A stretch of 64,000 nucleotides of DNA from Methanocaldococcus bathoardescens. GTDB lineage: Archaea > AGJL01 > Methanococci > Methanococcales > Methanocaldococcaceae. How positions within the stretch are numbered: the first letter of the stretch is position 1; the number at the start of each line of letters is the position of its first letter. The notes under the pieces are model-generated. The model saw only the letters and a list, made by a program, of their open reading frames with translations, was not told the DNA's origin and made no database searches. The stretch lies in assembly GCF_000739065.1 (NCBI RefSeq), contig NZ_CP009149.1, positions 1,178,001-1,242,000 on the forward strand, written 5' to 3'. Position numbers and translations under genes: made by a program. Of this stretch, positions 56,949-64,000 are shown piece after piece.

Positions 56949-57040
56949 TGCTTTTTTACATAAATAATTTTAACAACATTGTAAAATTCTACCATTTTAA
57001 TTATGTAACTATAAATTTAAATTTACAGATTATAGAAAAG

Positions 57041-57073
57041 TTTATATAGAACTTCAAAAACACAATTTATATA
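57041..57073 (+). promoter_or_regulatory. Tandem TATA boxes before hsp20
   Basis: TTTATATAGAA occurs at 57041 and again at 57066, exactly 25 bases apart. Initiation from the first box would fall at or near the second, giving a leader of about 30 bases with the GGTGGGGG ribosome binding site. The second box would give an almost leaderless mRNA. A duplicated core promoter or an overlapping repressor site is plausible. Confidence 0.55.
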
Positions 57074-57100
57074 GAAAACTAAAAGAGAGAGGTGGGGGAC

Positions 57101-57544
57101 ATGTTTGGAAGAGACCCATTTGATTCATTGTTTGAAAGGATGCTTAAAGAGTTTTTCACAACACCAATGACTGGAACCACAATGATTCAAAGCTCAACAG
57201 GAATTCAAATATCTGGAAAAGGATTTATGCCTATCTCAATTATTGAAGGGGATAAGCATATAAAAGTTATTGCATGGTTGCCAGGGGTTAATAAAGAAGA
57301 CATAGTTTTAAATGCAATTGGTGATACATTAGAGATTAGGGCTAAAAGAAGTCCATTAATGATAACTGAAAGTGAAAGAATTATTTACTCAGAAATTCCA
57401 GAGGAAGAAGAGATTTACAGAACAATAAAACTTCCTGCTAATGTTAAAGAGGAGAACGCATCAGCTAAATTTGAGAATGGTGTTTTAAGTGTTACTTTAC
57501 CAAAGGCAGAATCTTCAATTAAGAAAGGTATTAACATTGAATAA
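57101..57544 (+). CDS. hsp20: Small heat shock protein Hsp16.5 (Hsp20 family)
   Basis: A 147-residue small heat shock protein, nearly identical in my recollection to M. jannaschii Hsp16.5, which forms a hollow 24-mer binding unfolded proteins. It has an N-terminal arm [19 protein letters not shown], the alpha-crystallin domain ([18 protein letters not shown], then [15 protein letters not shown]) and the C-terminal I-x-I type tail ending KKGINIE. The start is ATG 57101 behind GGTGGGGGAC. Confidence 0.97.
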   Translation: MFGRDPFDSLFERMLKEFFTTPMTGTTMIQSSTGIQISGKGFMPISIIEGDKHIKVIAWLPGVNKEDIVLNAIGDTLEIRAKRSPLMITESERIIYSEIPEEEEIYRTIKLPANVKEENASAKFENGVLSVTLPKAESSIKKGINIE

Positions 57545-57609
57545 TTTACTTATTTTATTTTTATATTAAATTACATCTATAGAATCATATATTTAAATTA
57601 GGTGAAGAA

Positions 57610-58239
57610 ATGATAAAGAAAAAGCACTTAGAGATGATATTGGATTCTTTAAAAAGGCATCCAAACCCAAAAGTTGATTTAGAACAATATACAATAGATG
57701 GAAAGTTAGCATCTGACATTTTATTTTTTGCAGTGAATGATTTTTATGGCAATGTTGTTATTGATTTAGGATGTGGAACTGGAAGGTTAGCTATAGGTAG
57801 CAAAATTTTAGGAGCTAAGAGAGTTATTGGTGTAGATATTGATAAAGAAAGTATTGAAACTGCAAAAGAAAATGCTAAAAAGCTGAATGTTGATATAGAT
57901 TTTTATTGCATGGACATTAGGGATGTTGATGATGAATTTTTAAATAACGTGCTTGGAGAGGATAGAAATTTAAAGAAGGTTATTATTCAAAATCCTCCTT
58001 TTGGAGCTCAGAAAAAACACGCTGATAGGATATTTTTAGATAAAGCATTAGAAATTGGGGACATAATTTATACTATCCACAACTACCCAACAAAAGATTT
58101 TGTTATGAAGTATGTTGAAGATAAAGGAGGGAAAATAACTCATATCTATGAAGCGTTTTTTAGAATTCCCGCAATATATGAATTTCATAAGAAGAAGGTT
58201 GTAAATATTCCTGTAGTTGTTTTTAGAATAGAGATATAG
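57610..58239 (+). CDS. METTL5-like RNA/DNA adenine methyltransferase
   Basis: A 209-residue SAM-dependent methyltransferase of the COG2263/METTL5 type. SAM site GNVVIDLGCGTGRLAIGSKI, acidic GVDIDKESIETAK, catalytic IIQNPPFGAQKKHADRIFLD, and the end VFRIEI. Eukaryotic METTL5 makes m6A in 18S rRNA; the archaeal version probably modifies 16S rRNA, but this is inference. GGTGAAGAA is the ribosome binding site. Confidence 0.82.
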   Translation: MIKKKHLEMILDSLKRHPNPKVDLEQYTIDGKLASDILFFAVNDFYGNVVIDLGCGTGRLAIGSKILGAKRVIGVDIDKESIETAKENAKKLNVDIDFYCMDIRDVDDEFLNNVLGEDRNLKKVIIQNPPFGAQKKHADRIFLDKALEIGDIIYTIHNYPTKDFVMKYVEDKGGKITHIYEAFFRIPAIYEFHKKKVVNIPVVVFRIEI

Positions 58240-58481
58240 CATTATATGTTTAAATATTCAATGACATTTATCACGCGGAATGTTCCTTATTTTCAATTTA
58301 AAGCTTTCTAAAAACTTATTTTTCAATTTTAATAATTTTTATCAAATTTCTAAGGTTAGTTATTTTAAAGATTTTATTTACTTGGATTTATTAAATTATA
58401 GAGATTTTTAAGAAATTTTGGATAATTATTTTTAAATTAAAATTTCCCCGATAATTAAGAAGTTTTTAAAAATCCATAAAA

Positions 58482-58643
58482 TTTATATATGGTTAAGATA
58501 AAGAATAACCTTAGATTAAAAACTTCGAGGGTTTATAAATAATAAGGTTAAAATCAGACCGATTCGGTATGGAAACTAACTCCCACCTCCTTTTTTATTT
58601 TTTTAACCACTGTTAAAATCAGACCTCTTGGAGGATGGAAATA
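58482..58643 (+). CRISPR. Two-repeat, one-spacer CRISPR-like remnant with leader-type promoter
   Basis: GTTAAAATCAGACC begins two units: 58548-58577 (30 bp, ending TATGGAAAC) and 58613-58643 (31 bp, ending GATGGAAAT). They enclose one 35-bp spacer (58578-58612). The frame matches the M. jannaschii CRISPR repeat as I remember it. The central stem differs but is kept in each: ACCGA/TCGGT in the first, CCTC/GAGG in the second. TTTATATA at 58482-58489 could drive transcription into the unit. No cas gene is near. The rest of 58240-58547 is AT-rich leader-like DNA with no gene seen. Confidence 0.7.
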
Positions 58644-58667
58644 CTCAACAATAAAAATAAGGAATGA

Positions 58668-59480
58668 CTAATAATAAACCTTACAAACAATTGGATTTTT
58701 TAAGATGGATAAAGCATCATCTAACGTCTCTTTTTTTGAAATACAAAATAAAGTATTTCCTAACATAGATTGAGAAGCTCCAACTGTAAATTTTAAATCT
58801 TCACAGATATCTAAAATTTTTTCATTTATAAGCTCTGTATTTACAGCAAATTTGTATGAGAGATTAACAAAATTTTCCAAAGTGGGATTTTTTAAAAGCT
58901 CATTTAAACATCTCTCTCCATATTCGTTTATCTTTTTAATCCATTCTTCATTTGTTATTATCTCTTTTGTCTCTTTTTTTCCAAAAATTTCAATTATAAT
59001 ATAATAATCATCATTAACAGCGATTTTTTCAACATTTATAGGAAATCCAGGAGCTTTTCTTATAACGAATCCTTTTGTATATTGAGCTATCACATCCCCT
59101 AATCCAGTTCCGCACTCTACTTCACTTATATGAGCTATCTCTACATAATTTTCATTTAAATTTAGTGTTTCATTTAATTTTTTAGCTAATATTAAAGCAC
59201 ACCCTCCAGACATTCCTAATCCACTACCTAAAGGAAAATCAGATGAGAATATTATATCATAATCATCATTATATCCAAATTCTTTATAATATTCAACAAC
59301 CTTTTTAACAACACAAATATCTACCTTTTTATCATTATAAAAAACATCTCCGTTTCCCTTTTTTAGCTCAATATTGACTCCTCTATTTATGGTGATTCCA
59401 GCACCTATAGAACCAGTTTTTAACTTATTAGAGGATTTACAAATTGCAAAAAATCCCGTTATATGCCCTGGAGCAAACAT
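58668..59480 (-). CDS. Pantoate kinase (GHMP family)
   Basis: A 270-residue GHMP kinase. It starts MFAPGHITGFFAI, has FPLGSGLGMSGGCALILAK (ATP loop) and GTGLGDVIAQYTKGFVIRK, with the C-terminal VGASQSMLGNTLFCI. Archaea use pantoate kinase with phosphopantothenate synthetase in place of bacterial PanC/CoaA for coenzyme A synthesis. GGAGGTTGAGTT is the ribosome binding site. Downstream of cbiX and its palindromic element on the same strand. Confidence 0.88.
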   Translation of the reverse strand: MFAPGHITGFFAICKSSNKLKTGSIGAGITINRGVNIELKKGNGDVFYNDKKVDICVVKKVVEYYKEFGYNDDYDIIFSSDFPLGSGLGMSGGCALILAKKLNETLNLNENYVEIAHISEVECGTGLGDVIAQYTKGFVIRKAPGFPINVEKIAVNDDYYIIIEIFGKKETKEIITNEEWIKKINEYGERCLNELLKNPTLENFVNLSYKFAVNTELINEKILDICEDLKFTVGASQSMLGNTLFCISKKETLDDALSILKNPIVCKVYY

Positions 59481-59606
59481 AACTCAACCTCCTTAATTAC
59501 TTAAAAAATAGTTTAAGTTCATGTTTATCAGTTTGTGTAGTTTAAAATAGTTTATAAAATTATTGTTATACAATAAAAAAAGATTTCAAATTTTTAATTT
59601 TCAAAT

Positions 59607-59727
59607 TTATCTTCCAAACGCTCTATACGCTATAGGGCTACTGCCCTATTGGTATACCGGGATGCACTACCTCGCTACGCTCGGCAGTGCCTCTTCTTTA
59701 TTTGTTCTTATCTTCCAAACGCTCTAT
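59607..59727. repeat. Palindromic element after cbiX flanked by 20-bp copies of the gene end
   Basis: The 20 bases at 59708-59727 (end of cbiX including the stop) recur identically at 59607-59626. The 81-base interval carries, in the cbiX direction, module 1 (GAGGCACTGCC to GGTAGTGCATCC) and then module 2 (GGTATACCAATAGGGC against GCCCTAT). The second copy abuts module 2, as after hypE and the M50 gene. Confidence 0.88.
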
Positions 59728-60154
59728 CGATAATTATATCTACAATCCTATCATCAGCACCTATTGGTTCTCTGTAAATAATTTCAACATCTTCTGGAAT
59801 CTCTAACTTTTCATGTTCGTGATGATGGTGATGATGGTGATGGTGCCCATGGCCGTGTTCATGATGATGGTGTTCATGTTCTTCATCATCATTAATTAAC
59901 CCTAACAACCTTGGAATATCTCTTGTTGTATGGATTCCATGAGCTAAGAAAACAGGAACAACAATAATTTTTTTAGCTCCCTGCTCAATTGCTTTTTTAA
60001 CTGCTTGTGGAATTGTAGGTTCATTAAATTCCATTAAACCTATTTCAACAATTGGAAATATATTTTTTTCTTTAACCTTTTCGGCTAATTTTACTAAAAG
60101 CTCTTTACTATATGGTAGTCTACTACCATGCCCTACCAATACCAATGCTTCCAT
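59708..60154 (-). CDS. cbiX: Sirohydrochlorin cobaltochelatase CbiX (short form) with histidine tract
   Basis: A 148-residue CbiXS that inserts cobalt, or nickel for F430 (CfbA role), into sirohydrochlorin. It starts LVLVGHGSRLPYSKELLVKL with the metal-binding His, has VPVFLAHGIHTTRDIPRLLG with the second ligands, and carries a run of about 20 His interspersed with Glu/Gly near residues 92-115, a probable metal-storage loop. It acts as a homodimer. GGTGAGGTT precedes the ATG. Confidence 0.93.
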   Translation of the reverse strand: MEALVLVGHGSRLPYSKELLVKLAEKVKEKNIFPIVEIGLMEFNEPTIPQAVKKAIEQGAKKIIVVPVFLAHGIHTTRDIPRLLGLINDDEEHEHHHHEHGHGHHHHHHHHHEHEKLEIPEDVEIIYREPIGADDRIVDIIIDRAFGR

Positions 60155-60261
60155 AACCTCACCATTATTATTTTACGTGGTAGAGTTCATACTAACTATT
60201 ATATATATTTTTTTCATTTATTTATGAATTTAATTAAAATCAAATTATGGAGGAGTAATGC

Positions 60262-61353
60262 ATGGACACTTCTAAATTCATCTTAATTGTGGCAATAATA
60301 ATTTGGCTAATTTTATATGTTATTAGGGATTCAATAAACTTAAAAACCTATGGAGGAATTTTTGGAATTTTAAGAACTAAATTGGGGTTAAAAACAATTG
60401 AAAAATTAGGAAAGTATAAAATTTGGCAGAAAATAGGAATTATCTCTATACCAATATGTGTAGTACTTGGGTTTATTATGCTTTTCAATATAATAGCTAT
60501 GAGTATAAAGCTGTTATCAGGAACTCTGCCAAAAGAAGCGGCAAAACCAGTAGTGTTTTTGTTTGGAGATGTAATTCCATGGATTCCAGGGATTATAGCT
60601 CTATTAATAGCAATTTCAGTACATGAATTAGCACATGGTATATTTGCAAGGTCTTTTGGAATTAAGGTTAAAAGCTCAGGAATTTTATTATTATTGGGTC
60701 TTCCATTGGGAGCTTTTGTTGAATTAGGAGATGAGTTTAAAAATGCAGAGAAAAAAATTAGAGGAGCTATTGCTTCAGCAGGACCATTAGCAAATTTATT
60801 GATTTTTTTAATATCAATTCCACTACTTTCATTTAGCTACACATTACCAACAGAGTTAAAAATTATTGATGTTAAAGAGCCAGCATCTGAGTTTTTACAA
60901 AAAGGAGATGTTATTTATGAGATTAACGGTAAAAAAATAAATTCATTAGAAGATTTTAGAGAATTTGCCAAAACCATAGAACCAAATAAAGAGTATGAAA
61001 TAAAAGTTTTGAGGGATAATAAAATACTGACGTATAAAATTATTAGCTCTGATGAAGGAAAGATTGGAGTTATGGTTTCACCAACAAAAAATACAGCACT
61101 ATTCATAAATACAATATACTGGACTTATTGGTTTAACTTTTTATTGGCTTTATTTAACTTACTTCCAGCAATGCCTTTAGATGGCTTTCACGTATGGAAT
61201 GCTTTCCCAGAATTATTAAAAGAGAGAAAAAATAGATTTATTGCAAAGATTGGACAGATATTAGAATTGTTTATAAATGAAAAAACTTTGGGCTCAATAA
61301 CCCTTTTGGTTTGGTGGATTATTCTTGGAAGTATATTATATTCGATGTGGTAG
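60262..61353 (+). CDS. Site-2 protease-like M50 membrane metallopeptidase
   Basis: A 363-residue protein with about six helices. The zinc site is HELAH in IAISVHELAHGIFARSFGI (about residue 120), and the second site LLPAMPLDGFHVWNAF gives the conserved Asp. A PDZ-like domain (VKEPASEFLQKGDVIYEING) lies between them, as in S2P/RseP proteases that cleave membrane-bound regulators. The target is unknown. GGAGGAGTAATGC is the ribosome binding site. The gene end is duplicated downstream. Confidence 0.88.
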   Translation: MDTSKFILIVAIIIWLILYVIRDSINLKTYGGIFGILRTKLGLKTIEKLGKYKIWQKIGIISIPICVVLGFIMLFNIIAMSIKLLSGTLPKEAAKPVVFLFGDVIPWIPGIIALLIAISVHELAHGIFARSFGIKVKSSGILLLLGLPLGAFVELGDEFKNAEKKIRGAIASAGPLANLLIFLISIPLLSFSYTLPTELKIIDVKEPASEFLQKGDVIYEINGKKINSLEDFREFAKTIEPNKEYEIKVLRDNKILTYKIISSDEGKIGVMVSPTKNTALFINTIYWTYWFNFLLALFNLLPAMPLDGFHVWNAFPELLKERKNRFIAKIGQILELFINEKTLGSITLLVWWIILGSILYSMW

Positions 61354-61464
61354 GATTTAATTTCTCTTTATTTATGAGGCATTGCCGAGCGTTAGCGAGG
61401 CAATGCATCCTATCCCAATAGGGCGAAGCCCTATGGTTCGGGAAGTATTTTATATTCAATGTGG
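61327..61464. repeat. Palindromic element after the M50 gene flanked by 24-bp copies of the gene end
   Basis: Bases 61327-61350 recur at 61441-61464 with 22 of 24 matches. The 90 bases between hold module 1 (GAGGCATTGCC to GGCAATGCATCC, about 61376-61411) and module 2 (CCAATAGGGC against GCCCTAT, about 61416-61435). The second copy ends in the GTGGTGA that serves as ribosome binding site for marC. Confidence 0.88.
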
Positions 61465-61472
61465 TGAAATAT

Positions 61473-62111
61473 ATGGATATAATCAACTTTTATCTTTATG
61501 GATTTGTTTCCCTTTTTATTACAATAGACCCAATTGGCTTAATTCCAATAGTGCATTCTTTAACATATCCTTATCCAAAAGAGCAAAGAATTAGAATTAT
61601 TAAAAAGGCAATTATCTCATCAACTACAGTTTTGTTGCTATTTGCTTTATTTGGAAATTATATTTTTGGTTATTTTGGGATTACAATAGATGCTTTTAGA
61701 GTGGCTGGAGGGATTTTGCTATTTAAAATAGCTTGGGATATGCTTCATGCAGAAATTCCAAAAACAAAGCATAAACCAGATGAAAGATTAGATATTGAAG
61801 ATATTGACAGTATAGTTTATGTTCCATTGTCTATTCCTTTAATCTCCGGCCCTGGAGCTATAACAACAACTATGATTTTAATTAGCAAAGCCCAAAGTAT
61901 TTTAGATAAAGGGGTTGTTGTTTTATCTATACTATCAGCTATGTTAGTTTCTGGAATCATTTTATCATTAACTGACTTTATAATTAGAAGAGTTAATATA
62001 TATGGAATTAACGCCTTTGTAAGGATTATGGGATTGTTATTGGTGGCAATTTCAGTTCAAATTATATTTATTGGGATAGTTGGGCTATATAATAGCATTA
62101 GTGTTCAATAA
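61473..62111 (+). CDS. MarC-family integral membrane protein
   Basis: A 212-residue six-helix protein of the UPF0056/MarC family. Typical segments are FVSLFITIDPIGLIPIVHSL and VPLSIPLISGPGAITTTMIL, and RIMGLLLVAISVQI. No transport substrate is established. The start is ATG 61473 behind GGTGAAATAT; the GTG codons at 61461-61466 are part of the duplicated M50 tail and the ribosome binding site. Confidence 0.85.
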   Translation: MDIINFYLYGFVSLFITIDPIGLIPIVHSLTYPYPKEQRIRIIKKAIISSTTVLLLFALFGNYIFGYFGITIDAFRVAGGILLFKIAWDMLHAEIPKTKHKPDERLDIEDIDSIVYVPLSIPLISGPGAITTTMILISKAQSILDKGVVVLSILSAMLVSGIILSLTDFIIRRVNIYGINAFVRIMGLLLVAISVQIIFIGIVGLYNSISVQ

Positions 62112-62112
62112 A

Positions 62113-63348
62113 TTATCTCTTTTCTTTATTTTCTAACATTTTCTTTAATTCTTTCATTTTTGGTGGCAATTTTTTCCATCTCCAAAAGCCTCTTAAAATC
62201 TCATCTTCATCATAACCAAATTTTTTCAAAACATTAACCCATTTATTAAACAACTCTGGATAAAGTTCTCTAACTCTTAAAAACTCAGAATTTAATGTAG
62301 CTGGGCACATATAGCAGCCAATTCTTTCAAATCCTTTATCATAAAGCTCATTATAAATAATATCATTTAAGTATATCCAGCTCCAGACATCAGTTCCTTT
62401 CCAATCTAATATTGGGAAAACGTTTATTTGATTTTCAATAAATCCACTTTTTCTCTCATAACTTAATTTTCCTCTCGCAAAGCTTTCATATTTTCTTGAA
62501 CCGTCGATTGTATAAATTCTCTTATATTTCTTTAAATACTCTTTTAACGGCTCTAATTTGCAAACACTATTACACCATCTATAATCTTTGGTAGGTATTC
62601 CTTCTTTATCTAAATATTCCCAGAAATCCTTTCCTTTTAAAACAACTAAATTTAAATCATACTTTTCAGCAAATTTTTTAGCAAATTTAATAGTGTCTTT
62701 AAATTCTAAACCAGTATCTATAAAGATAACTTCCAAATCATCTATAACTTTATTAGATAGCAAAGTAGAGACAGAAGAATCTTTACCACCGCTAAAAGAG
62801 GCGTTTATAGCATAACCTTTATCTTTACATTTTTCATAATACCTTTTTATGATTGATAATGATTTTCTCTCTAATTTTTTAATTCTTTCATGATTTTTTC
62901 TTAAATAATCTTCAATTTTTTCAAATTTAATCTCTTTTTTTAGAGTTAGGTCTTTGATTTTTAATGTTTCTCCTTTTTTAACTGCTACACCAACATAATT
63001 TTTCATTTTTACTCCAACATATTCATTCTCATCAATATTTTTAAGCTCTTCAGGATTTTCAATTAAATCAATTGGGACTTTTTTACCCTTTAACCTTCTT
63101 TTTGTTGGTTTTATTTTAATTTTTGGCTCTTCTATTAAATAATAAGGGGCATAGGGATGAAATTTCCAATCTAAGTCAATTAAATCAAATTCTAATATTC
63201 CAATGCACTCTCCATTAATAAAAACTTTCTTTCTGTAATCTAATCCGCCAATTTTCTTTAAAATTATCGCTAAATCATGAGAGAAATTTTTATTAAGTAG
63301 TTTGTTTAAAATATCTATTTCAAACTTAGAAGCAAATTTATCATCCAT
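62113..63348 (-). CDS. PAPS-reductase/PP-loop family protein
   Basis: A 411-residue protein of the archaeal phosphoadenosine phosphosulfate reductase-like group. After about 180 N-terminal residues with a PUA-like part (VGVKMKNYVGVAVKKGETLK) comes the PP-loop [20 protein letters not shown], then VIFIDTGLEFKDTIKFAKKF, DYRWCNSVCKLEPLK and GCYMCPATLNSEFLRVRELY. The four cysteines may hold a cluster or zinc. A sulfur-transfer or RNA-thiolation role is as likely as sulfate reduction. The promoter appears to lie in the MITE-like element. Confidence 0.78.
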   Translation of the reverse strand: MDDKFASKFEIDILNKLLNKNFSHDLAIILKKIGGLDYRKKVFINGECIGILEFDLIDLDWKFHPYAPYYLIEEPKIKIKPTKRRLKGKKVPIDLIENPEELKNIDENEYVGVKMKNYVGVAVKKGETLKIKDLTLKKEIKFEKIEDYLRKNHERIKKLERKSLSIIKRYYEKCKDKGYAINASFSGGKDSSVSTLLSNKVIDDLEVIFIDTGLEFKDTIKFAKKFAEKYDLNLVVLKGKDFWEYLDKEGIPTKDYRWCNSVCKLEPLKEYLKKYKRIYTIDGSRKYESFARGKLSYERKSGFIENQINVFPILDWKGTDVWSWIYLNDIIYNELYDKGFERIGCYMCPATLNSEFLRVRELYPELFNKWVNVLKKFGYDEDEILRGFWRWKKLPPKMKELKKMLENKEKR

Positions 63349-63365
63349 TTTAATCACCTAAGTTT

Positions 63366-63460
63366 AATAGGACTTTCGCAGTTTATATATTTAATAAAGG
63401 TATTTGGATGCCTTTAGGCATCAGTTCCTTAAAAAATTTTATTTCTGCGAAAGTCCTATT
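63366..63460. mobile_element. MITE-like element with perfect 16-bp terminal inverted repeats
   Basis: A 95-base element bounded by AATAGGACTTTCGCAG (63366-63381) and its exact inverse CTGCGAAAGTCCTATT (63445-63460). An internal hairpin GATGCC/GGCATC lies at 63407-63422. No coding capacity. No clear target duplication directly abuts it. On the minus strand it contains a TATA-like stretch (63383-63392) placed 40 bases before the PAPS-reductase-like start. Confidence 0.72.
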
Positions 63461-63566
63461 TAAATTAATCACAATTAAATATTTTTAATGTTAATGCTTC
63501 AAATAAAAATATTAGGTTAAATTTTTTATTTACAATATAGAAAATCATAAAATTTTCAGTGAAACT

Positions 63567-64000
63567 ATGGAAAATTGGATTGAATTAAAAAAAGGAGCTA
63601 AAGTATTAGAAAAAAACAAAAACAACAAAATTTTGATAGTTACACATATAGATACTGATGGATTAACATCAAGAGCTATTTTGCAAAAATTAGCTGAGAG
63701 ATTAAACTTAGATGCAGATTTTATGTTTTTAAAGCAAATTACCATAGAAACAATAAATGATATTCCATTTGAAGATTATGATTTAATAATTTTTGCTGAC
63801 TTAGGTAGTGGGCAACTAAAGATGATTAAAGAAAAATTGGATGAGCTCAACTTATCAGATAAAAAAAACAAAATTATCATCTTAGACCACCACCAACCTG
63901 AAGAGATAAAGATTCCTGAAACTATTGTTCATATAAACCCACTAACAATAGGAAAAAGTGGAGCTGAGATTTGTGGAGCTGGTGTCTCTTACTTATTTGC
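63567..64000 (+). CDS. DHH-family phosphoesterase (RecJ-like/GAN), N-terminal part
   Basis: The gene runs off the right end; 144 codons are visible. Motif I is [17 protein letters not shown], a DHH-family metal site variant, motif II is IIFADLGSG, and motif III is IILDHHQP with the DHH triad. [20 protein letters not shown] follows. Archaeal RecJ-like proteins act with the GINS/replication machinery or as oligonucleotide exonucleases. GTGA upstream of ATG 63567. Confidence 0.82.
   Translation, partial: MENWIELKKGAKVLEKNKNNKILIVTHIDTDGLTSRAILQKLAERLNLDADFMFLKQITIETINDIPFEDYDLIIFADLGSGQLKMIKEKLDELNLSDKKNKIIILDHHQPEEIKIPETIVHINPLTIGKSGAEICGAGVSYLF

Noticed and set aside
58631-58666. Short frame starting ATGGAAATACTC after a GGAGG in the second CRISPR-like repeat
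   Set aside because: The GGAGG abuts the ATG without spacing and is part of the repeat stem; the frame is only about ten codons.
63340-63475. Target-site duplication of the MITE-like element (TTAATCAC on both sides)
   Set aside because: The two copies do not abut the inverted repeats and the octamer is AT-rich, so chance is likely.

Overview
The window is AT-rich archaeal chromosome from a hyperthermophilic methanogen, almost certainly a Methanocaldococcus close to, but not identical with, M. jannaschii. The evidence is archaeal DNA polymerase D, primase, box C/D RNP and ribosomal proteins of archaeal type (S8e, S19e, L14e, L34e, L39e, L40e), GGTGA/GGAGG ribosome binding sites, TTTATATA promoters, an intein-containing RtcB, split transketolase, and an Hsp16.5 that differs by only a few residues from the M. 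jannaschii protein as I remember it. Gene identities come from motifs and recall of families; no search was run.

Layout. 0-5.9 kb: tRNA G10 methyltransferase (cut by the window edge), MATE exporter, Tsr3, L40e, a SpoIIM-like membrane protein, HMG-CoA reductase and a HisA-like protein. 5.9-12.6 kb: a frameshifted membrane gene, then replication genes (DP1 and PriL, overlapping), an MscS channel, an amidohydrolase, hisB and fibrillarin. 12.7-18.4 kb: three small membrane genes lying between fibrillarin and Nop5, a ThiF-like protein, tRNA-Cys, and S19e/PDCD5/PP-loop/L39e. 18.5-31.7 kb: lipoprotein, CooC-like ATPase, aminotransferase, RtcB with intein, transketolase-N/Rpe/transketolase-C, DUF389, PdxS, HypE, BpsA. 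31.7-46.9 kb: radical SAM, S8e, anion transporter, TPR protein, riboflavin reductase ArfC, MnmC-like, DEAD helicase, AMP phosphorylase, MoeA, DUF354, zinc-finger protein, TPP enzyme, PAP2, YkgJ-like. 47-53.6 kb: TRAM protein, FwdC-like repeat protein, L14e/Cmk/L34e, PyrD, CBS, Tmk, MnhG-like, FtsY. 53.6-58.2 kb: an uncharacterised envelope cluster with two secreted or anchored Ig-like proteins bracketed by related winged-helix proteins, then Hsp20 and a METTL5-like methyltransferase. 58.2-64 kb: a one-spacer CRISPR-like remnant, pantoate kinase, CbiX with a histidine tract, M50 peptidase, MarC, PAPS-reductase family protein, a MITE-like element, and a truncated DHH phosphoesterase.

The most unusual signal is non-coding. 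At several gene 3' ends (tRNA-Cys, L39e, HypE, CbiX, the M50 peptidase, and more weakly L40e and the MnmC-like gene) the last 15-42 bp are duplicated, and the two copies flank a 73-169 bp block of modular palindromes. The modules share consensus sequences with compensating stem changes and share precise right ends. This looks like a family of miniature mobile or structured elements targeted to, or tolerated at, gene ends. The second candidate system is the 53.6-57 kb envelope cluster, whose secreted protein has the C-ending codons typical of highly expressed genes. The third is the two-repeat CRISPR-like unit, whose repeats keep their hairpin by compensating changes and whose spacer is anti-Shine-Dalgarno-like.
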